Of a DNA stretch of 64,000 bases, positions 60,760 through 64,000 are shown piece after piece. Source of the stretch: DASSFZ01 sp035283185. Lineage in GTDB: Bacteria > Chloroflexota > Anaerolineae > Fen-1058. Under the pieces are notes generated by a model, which saw only the letters and a list, made by a program, of their open reading frames with translations, did no database searches and was not told where the DNA came from. The translations under genes and the position numbers were made by a program. The stretch is taken from assembly GCA_035283185.1 (NCBI GenBank), contig DATEUJ010000179.1, forward strand, positions 1-64,000, given 5' to 3'. Numbering within the stretch: the stretch's first letter is position 1; each line of letters begins with the position of its first letter.

Positions 60760-61371
60760 ATGAAATCCATATCCTTTGAACGCTTCGGCGGTCTATGCGC
60801 TATCCTCACCGGTATCTCCGGATTCCTGTATTCGGTTGCCTTCATCATCATCTCACGTAATGCACCGGCTCTAGGCGACCTGCTCAGCGCGCTGTTCCTG
60901 ATGCTGGGTGGGCTGCTCGCCACCGCTGCGCTGGTCGGCGTCTACAATCGCCTGCGCGAGACGGAGGCGGCCTTTGCCCTTTGGGCGCTGCTGTTGGGCC
61001 TGGTGGGCGCGATCGGCTCGGTGATTCACGGCGGCTACGATCTGGCCAACGTGATCAACCCACCGGCCTCGCCCGGTCTCGGCCTGCCCAACGCGATCGA
61101 TCCGCGCGGACTGTTGACCTTCGGCGTTGCGGGCGTCGCCCTGTTCGTCATCGCCTGGCTGATCGGGCGCGGTGGGCAGTTCCCGAGGGGCCTCGGCTAT
61201 CTGGGCTACGTGTCCGCCGTTCTGTTGGTTTTCCTTTACCTCGGGCGCTTGATCGTCCTGGACGCGACCAGTCCGCTGATTGTCGTGCCCGCGCTACTGG
61301 AGGGCTTTCTGGTCAACCCGATCTGGTATATCTGGCTCGGTCTCGTGCTGTGGCGTGGGAAGAGTGCGTAA
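60760..61371 (+). CDS. Six-helix membrane protein (DUF4386-like)
   Basis: 203 residues from ATG 60760 following AGGAGAGAACC; a longer frame upstream overlaps the SnoaL gene and is rejected. Six hydrophobic segments, for example FGGLCAILTGISGFLYSVAF and LLSALFLMLGGLLATAAL, with IDPRGLLTFGVAGVALFVIA in the middle. Its neighbour at 61398 has the same pattern, so the two are probably paralogues. No known function. Confidence 0.7.
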   Translation: MKSISFERFGGLCAILTGISGFLYSVAFIIISRNAPALGDLLSALFLMLGGLLATAALVGVYNRLRETEAAFALWALLLGLVGAIGSVIHGGYDLANVINPPASPGLGLPNAIDPRGLLTFGVAGVALFVIAWLIGRGGQFPRGLGYLGYVSAVLLVFLYLGRLIVLDATSPLIVVPALLEGFLVNPIWYIWLGLVLWRGKSA

Positions 61372-61397
61372 GGCGACACGATCTTAAGGGGGCTGAC

Positions 61398-62075
61398 ATG
61401 GATGAGCGATCATTCCAAAAATTCGCGGGCGCGGCGGCGGTCATTGTGGCGCTGAGTTCGCTGCTCTACGGGCTGGTATTCCTTTTCCTGCTGCCCGCCG
61501 CGCAAAAAGGCGCGCCACCTGATTCCTTGACCTCGTTCGCTGCAAATCCAACGCCGCGCCAAATTTTGAGCCTCCTGTTTGCAGTAGGTGGCGTTGCGGC
61601 AACGGCGGCGATGATCGGCATCTATCGGCAGGTGCGCGAAGGAAACCAGGGCTGGGCATTTTGGTCCGCTGCACTCGGCCTCGCGTATGGCCTGTTGACG
61701 GCTGTGCATGGGATTTATTTGCTGTTCCTCAATCCCACGCTAAGCGCGCTGTATGCCCGAAACGATGCGGCGATCCAGGCCGCGGCGGTGGTCGTCGGCT
61801 ATGTGCCATCACCACTCGATCCGTCAAGTTTCAGCAAATTCCTCTTGTCGGGTATCTGGCTCTTGGTCACCGGCACGTTGATGCTGCGCACCAGCTCCTT
61901 CGCACGTGGGCTGGGTTATCTCGCGCTTGCCGCCGGTGTCGGCGTGATTTTGCTCTTCATCGGCACGGCGACCGGCACGTTGTTTCTGGTACTCGCGACC
62001 GGCGTGCCGGGTTCGGCGGTAATTGGTCCGCTCTTTTGGCTGGGGGTGGGCTATACTCTATGGACAAAACCATGA
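61398..62075 (+). CDS. Six-helix membrane protein (DUF4386-like), second copy
   Basis: 225 residues from ATG 61398, after GGGGGCTGAC. It shares the opening FQKFAGAAAVIVALSSLLYG, the REGNQGWAFW loop and the pattern of helices with the previous protein (REAAF-like loop there). Ends VIGPLFWLGVGYTLWTKP. Likely cotranscribed with its paralogue. Confidence 0.7.
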   Translation: MDERSFQKFAGAAAVIVALSSLLYGLVFLFLLPAAQKGAPPDSLTSFAANPTPRQILSLLFAVGGVAATAAMIGIYRQVREGNQGWAFWSAALGLAYGLLTAVHGIYLLFLNPTLSALYARNDAAIQAAAVVVGYVPSPLDPSSFSKFLLSGIWLLVTGTLMLRTSSFARGLGYLALAAGVGVILLFIGTATGTLFLVLATGVPGSAVIGPLFWLGVGYTLWTKP

Positions 62076-62206
62076 AAGCCGTGCCCAACACCTTCGGCGT
62101 AGCCAACCTGGAAAGCCCGGCCGATAACCTGCTGCATCTGGTCGTGGGCATCTGGGCGCTGTACGCGGCGCTGCGGCCGGCCGGCATGCAGAAGACAGCA
62201 ATGTAA
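62060..62206 (+). pseudogene. Remnant of a DUF4383-like membrane protein
   Basis: The short frame contains NTFGVANLESPADNLLHLVV and then GIWALYAALRPAG. The ADNLLHLV segment with a following helix is typical of the C-terminus of DUF4383 proteins. Only about 45 codons remain, overlapping the previous gene's end. Confidence 0.45.
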
Positions 62207-62241
62207 GCAGCCGCCGGAGCAGAGCGGCCAGGAGGATACGC

Positions 62242-62511
62242 ATGAAGCACATCATGATTCGAATCATGACCGAAGACTACGACGCCTGGCTGAAGGTCCA
62301 TTACGAATTCACCGAAACGCGCAAGACATACGGCATGACGGATGGGCCGGTATACCGCGACATCGACAACCCGAATGCGGCGCTGTTCCACATCATGGTC
62401 GACGATGTGCCACGGGCAATGGAATGGTTCAAGTCACCGTTGTTCAAGGAGGCCACCGCACGGGCCAAGGTGACAGGGCGCGAATTTTACTTTGCCGAAA
62501 GACAACCGTAG
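62242..62511 (+). CDS. ABM-like small protein
   Basis: 89 residues from ATG 62242 after AGGAGGATA. MIRIMTEDYDAWLKVHYEFT and VYRDIDNPNAALFHIMVDDV and then MEWFKSPLFKEATARAKVTG follow the strand-helix-strand order of ABM-like dimeric alpha/beta barrels. The same fold class as the 48826 gene but not closely similar. Function unknown. Confidence 0.6.
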   Translation: MKHIMIRIMTEDYDAWLKVHYEFTETRKTYGMTDGPVYRDIDNPNAALFHIMVDDVPRAMEWFKSPLFKEATARAKVTGREFYFAERQP

Positions 62512-62664
62512 CGGACTGGAGATCGTTCATCGCCCGGTGGCAGAGGAAGGAGGTGAGCGTCGTCAGGCAAAACAGTTGAGCCGTATTCTCCAATCGTCCG
62601 ATCTATAATCGCTGGTGCGACTCGTCTGAGCCGCACCCCACTGTTCGCCAAGGAGAAATATCCC

Positions 62665-63099
62665 ATGTCAACCGAAGAAAACAAGGCCTTTGCCCGCCGC
62701 GCTTACGACGCCTTTAATCAAGGCTTACGGACGGGTAACCTGGCCGCGCTGGACGAAGTAATCGCCGGCAATATGGTGGACCACAATCCGGCTCCCGGGC
62801 AGGGACCGGGACTCGAAGGCGCGAAGCAGGTTTTCACTCAATTCTTTGCCGCCTTCCCTGACCTCCAGTTTACGGTTGAGGATATGATCGCCGAAGGAGA
62901 CAAAGTTGCATCCCGCATTACGGCTCGCGGGACGCACAAGGGCGATTTTCAGGGTATTCCCGCGACCGGCAAACAGGTGATGCAGACCGGGATCGACATC
63001 CTCCGCATCGCTGGCGGCAAGATTGTGGAGCGCTGGGGCGAGTTTGACAACCTGGGCCTGCTGCAGCAGCTCGGCGTCGTCCCGCCACCGCCGGGGTAG
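62665..63099 (+). CDS. SnoaL-like ester cyclase family protein 3
   Basis: 144 residues from ATG 62665 after AAGGAGAAA. It resembles copy 1 at 54504: EENKAFARRAYDAFNQGLRT, PGLEGAKQVFTQFFAAFPDL and ASRITARGTHKGDFQGIPATG. Ligand and reaction are unknown. Confidence 0.85.
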   Translation: MSTEENKAFARRAYDAFNQGLRTGNLAALDEVIAGNMVDHNPAPGQGPGLEGAKQVFTQFFAAFPDLQFTVEDMIAEGDKVASRITARGTHKGDFQGIPATGKQVMQTGIDILRIAGGKIVERWGEFDNLGLLQQLGVVPPPPG

Positions 63100-63114
63100 G
63101 GCGGATGGTAGTGC

Positions 63115-63156
63115 GTGAAACGTAAAACGTGAAACGTAAAACGTGATGCGTGAGTG
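63115..63156. repeat. Heptamer repeat gtgaaac/gtaaaac
   Basis: Units gtgaaac, gtaaaac, gtgaaac, gtaaaac, gtgatgc and gtgagtg follow one another, then a partly complementary stretch (gcgtttcatgcatc). The same unit occurs twice near 52534 at the end of TPR copy 2. Confidence 0.8.
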
Positions 63157-63278
63157 GACTTCGCGTTTCATGCATCGGGGGTTCATGCAGGCCGCCGCGA
63201 GATTTCAGCAGCGGCGGCCTGGTGAGCGTTTCGTCCTGGCCAAAGGACGTTGACCCGAGCCGCTCAGCAGGAGGGACG

Positions 63279-64000
63279 ATGACTGAGACTATCTTAACCC
63301 ACCCGTCGGACGAAGAACTTGCCGCCGCTGTCCAGGAGAACCTGTATGCCCTGTTCCGCGCCATGGCGACCCTACCCGGCAGCGAACTTGTCGAAAGCGA
63401 AAAACAGAGCCATCATCTGGCCTTCCCGTCCAATCCGATGTACAAAGGCGTGTGGCGCACGCGCCTGTCGCTGGGCGAAGTGGACAACGTCATCGATGAA
63501 ACTATCGAGTGGTTCAAGGCGCGCAACGCTCCCTTTCTATTCTGGTGGACCGGGCCTGGCACCACGCCGGATGTTTTGGGTGAACGGCTCGTCGCTCGTG
63601 GGTTTGTGTCGATGGAAGCGCAATTGGAACACGTAGCTTCCGGCATGAAGTTCGCCGAATTGGGCGCGCCAGGCATGGTGGCCGACCTGCATCACATGAA
63701 CGAAGCTGCGCTGACCCACGTGCCATCCGGGTTCACCATCGAAGAAGTGCGGGATGAGGCCGCGCTGCACGATTTCAAGCGCGTGCTCATCGAGGGCTAC
63801 GAAATACCCGAAGGGATGGCGCACGGCTGGGTGCAAGCCGCGCTAGGCTTTGGCGTTGCGCGCACACCGTGGAAAATGGTTCTGGGCAAATTGAACGGTG
63901 AGCCGGTGGCCACACATCTCCTCTTCAACGGCGCAGGAGTAGCCGGTGTCTACGGGGTGGCGACTGTGCCGTCGGCGCGCGGCAAAGGCATTGGCGGTGC
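63279..64000 (+). CDS. GNAT-family acetyltransferase (3' end outside window)
   Basis: Frame open from ATG 63279 (GGAGGGACG site) to the window edge, about 240 residues. I translated it by hand. The last residues contain VATVPSARGKGIGG, the acetyl-CoA binding motif of GNAT domains, preceded by a long N-terminal part that may be a second, degenerate GNAT half (for example PFLFWWTGPGTTPD). Acceptor unknown. The catalytic domain continues beyond the window. Confidence 0.75.
   Translation, partial: MTETILTHPSDEELAAAVQENLYALFRAMATLPGSELVESEKQSHHLAFPSNPMYKGVWRTRLSLGEVDNVIDETIEWFKARNAPFLFWWTGPGTTPDVLGERLVARGFVSMEAQLEHVASGMKFAELGAPGMVADLHHMNEAALTHVPSGFTIEEVRDEAALHDFKRVLIEGYEIPEGMAHGWVQAALGFGVARTPWKMVLGKLNGEPVATHLLFNGAGVAGVYGVATVPSARGKGIGG

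Noticed and set aside
1..64000. tRNA, rRNA or transposase genes
   Set aside because: No cloverleaf, ribosomal RNA segment or transposase motif was recognised on either strand by eye; a covariance search would be decisive.

Overview
The window is one continuous high-GC bacterial chromosome segment. I see no rRNA, tRNA, prophage, transposase or CRISPR array. The gene content suggests a member of the Chloroflexota, probably Anaerolineae-like. The signs are long runs of polytopic GT-C glycosyltransferases, several zinc-ribbon/class III cyclase/AAA ATPase/TPR proteins, a DUF2652 protein, and abundant short heptanucleotide palindromic repeats. This placement is inference; no 16S marker is present.

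Layout. (1) 1-16889: a divergent partial GT-C gene, then a tight nine-gene cluster on the + strand. Seven genes are GT-C type membrane glycosyltransferases and two are membrane-embedded spermidine-synthase-fold proteins. (2) 16972-20473: a MOSC-like protein, a DMT transporter cut off at its C-terminus, a lower-GC GT87-like gene that begins at the cut, and a DUF72 protein. (3) 20601-27481: a radical SAM protein, the rpsO-pnp pair with hairpins between them and paired terminators after pnp, an AI-2E family transporter, a GNAT protein and two small unknown genes. (4) 27494-35207: two very large paralogues (zinc ribbons, cyclase, AAA, TPR), the second with a frameshifted first zinc ribbon, and then a truncated membrane-cyclase N-terminus. 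(5) 35212-42363, minus strand: a PflX-like radical SAM enzyme and a Type III-like restriction-modification operon (res and mod plus two small leading genes). The target-recognition part of mod looks compositionally foreign. (6) 42593-46368: a URO-D-type methyltransferase with its corrinoid protein, a pterin carbinolamine dehydratase, an S51 peptidase-like protein and a small secreted protein.

(7) 46898-54401 is the most unusual part. A third cyclase/ATPase paralogue stops at the junction with its C-terminal TPR half. After a small ABM-like gene come three tandem genes, each encoding such a C-terminal half and each starting at the same homologous point. A fragment of a fourth half lies at 54911-55095. 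(8) 54504-64000: three SnoaL-like proteins, a nucleotidyltransferase with a broken HEPN partner, an ATPase with a C-terminal helix-turn-helix, a DUF2652-SRPBCC protein inside a partial duplication, small membrane proteins, a second ABM-like protein and a partial GNAT protein at the edge.

Short repeats based on 7-nt units, plus a 33-nt palindrome, recur through the right-hand half. Three of them lie in frame inside cyclase/ATPase genes. Together with the truncated genes and gene remnants, they suggest a region that is actively rearranging around the signalling paralogues.
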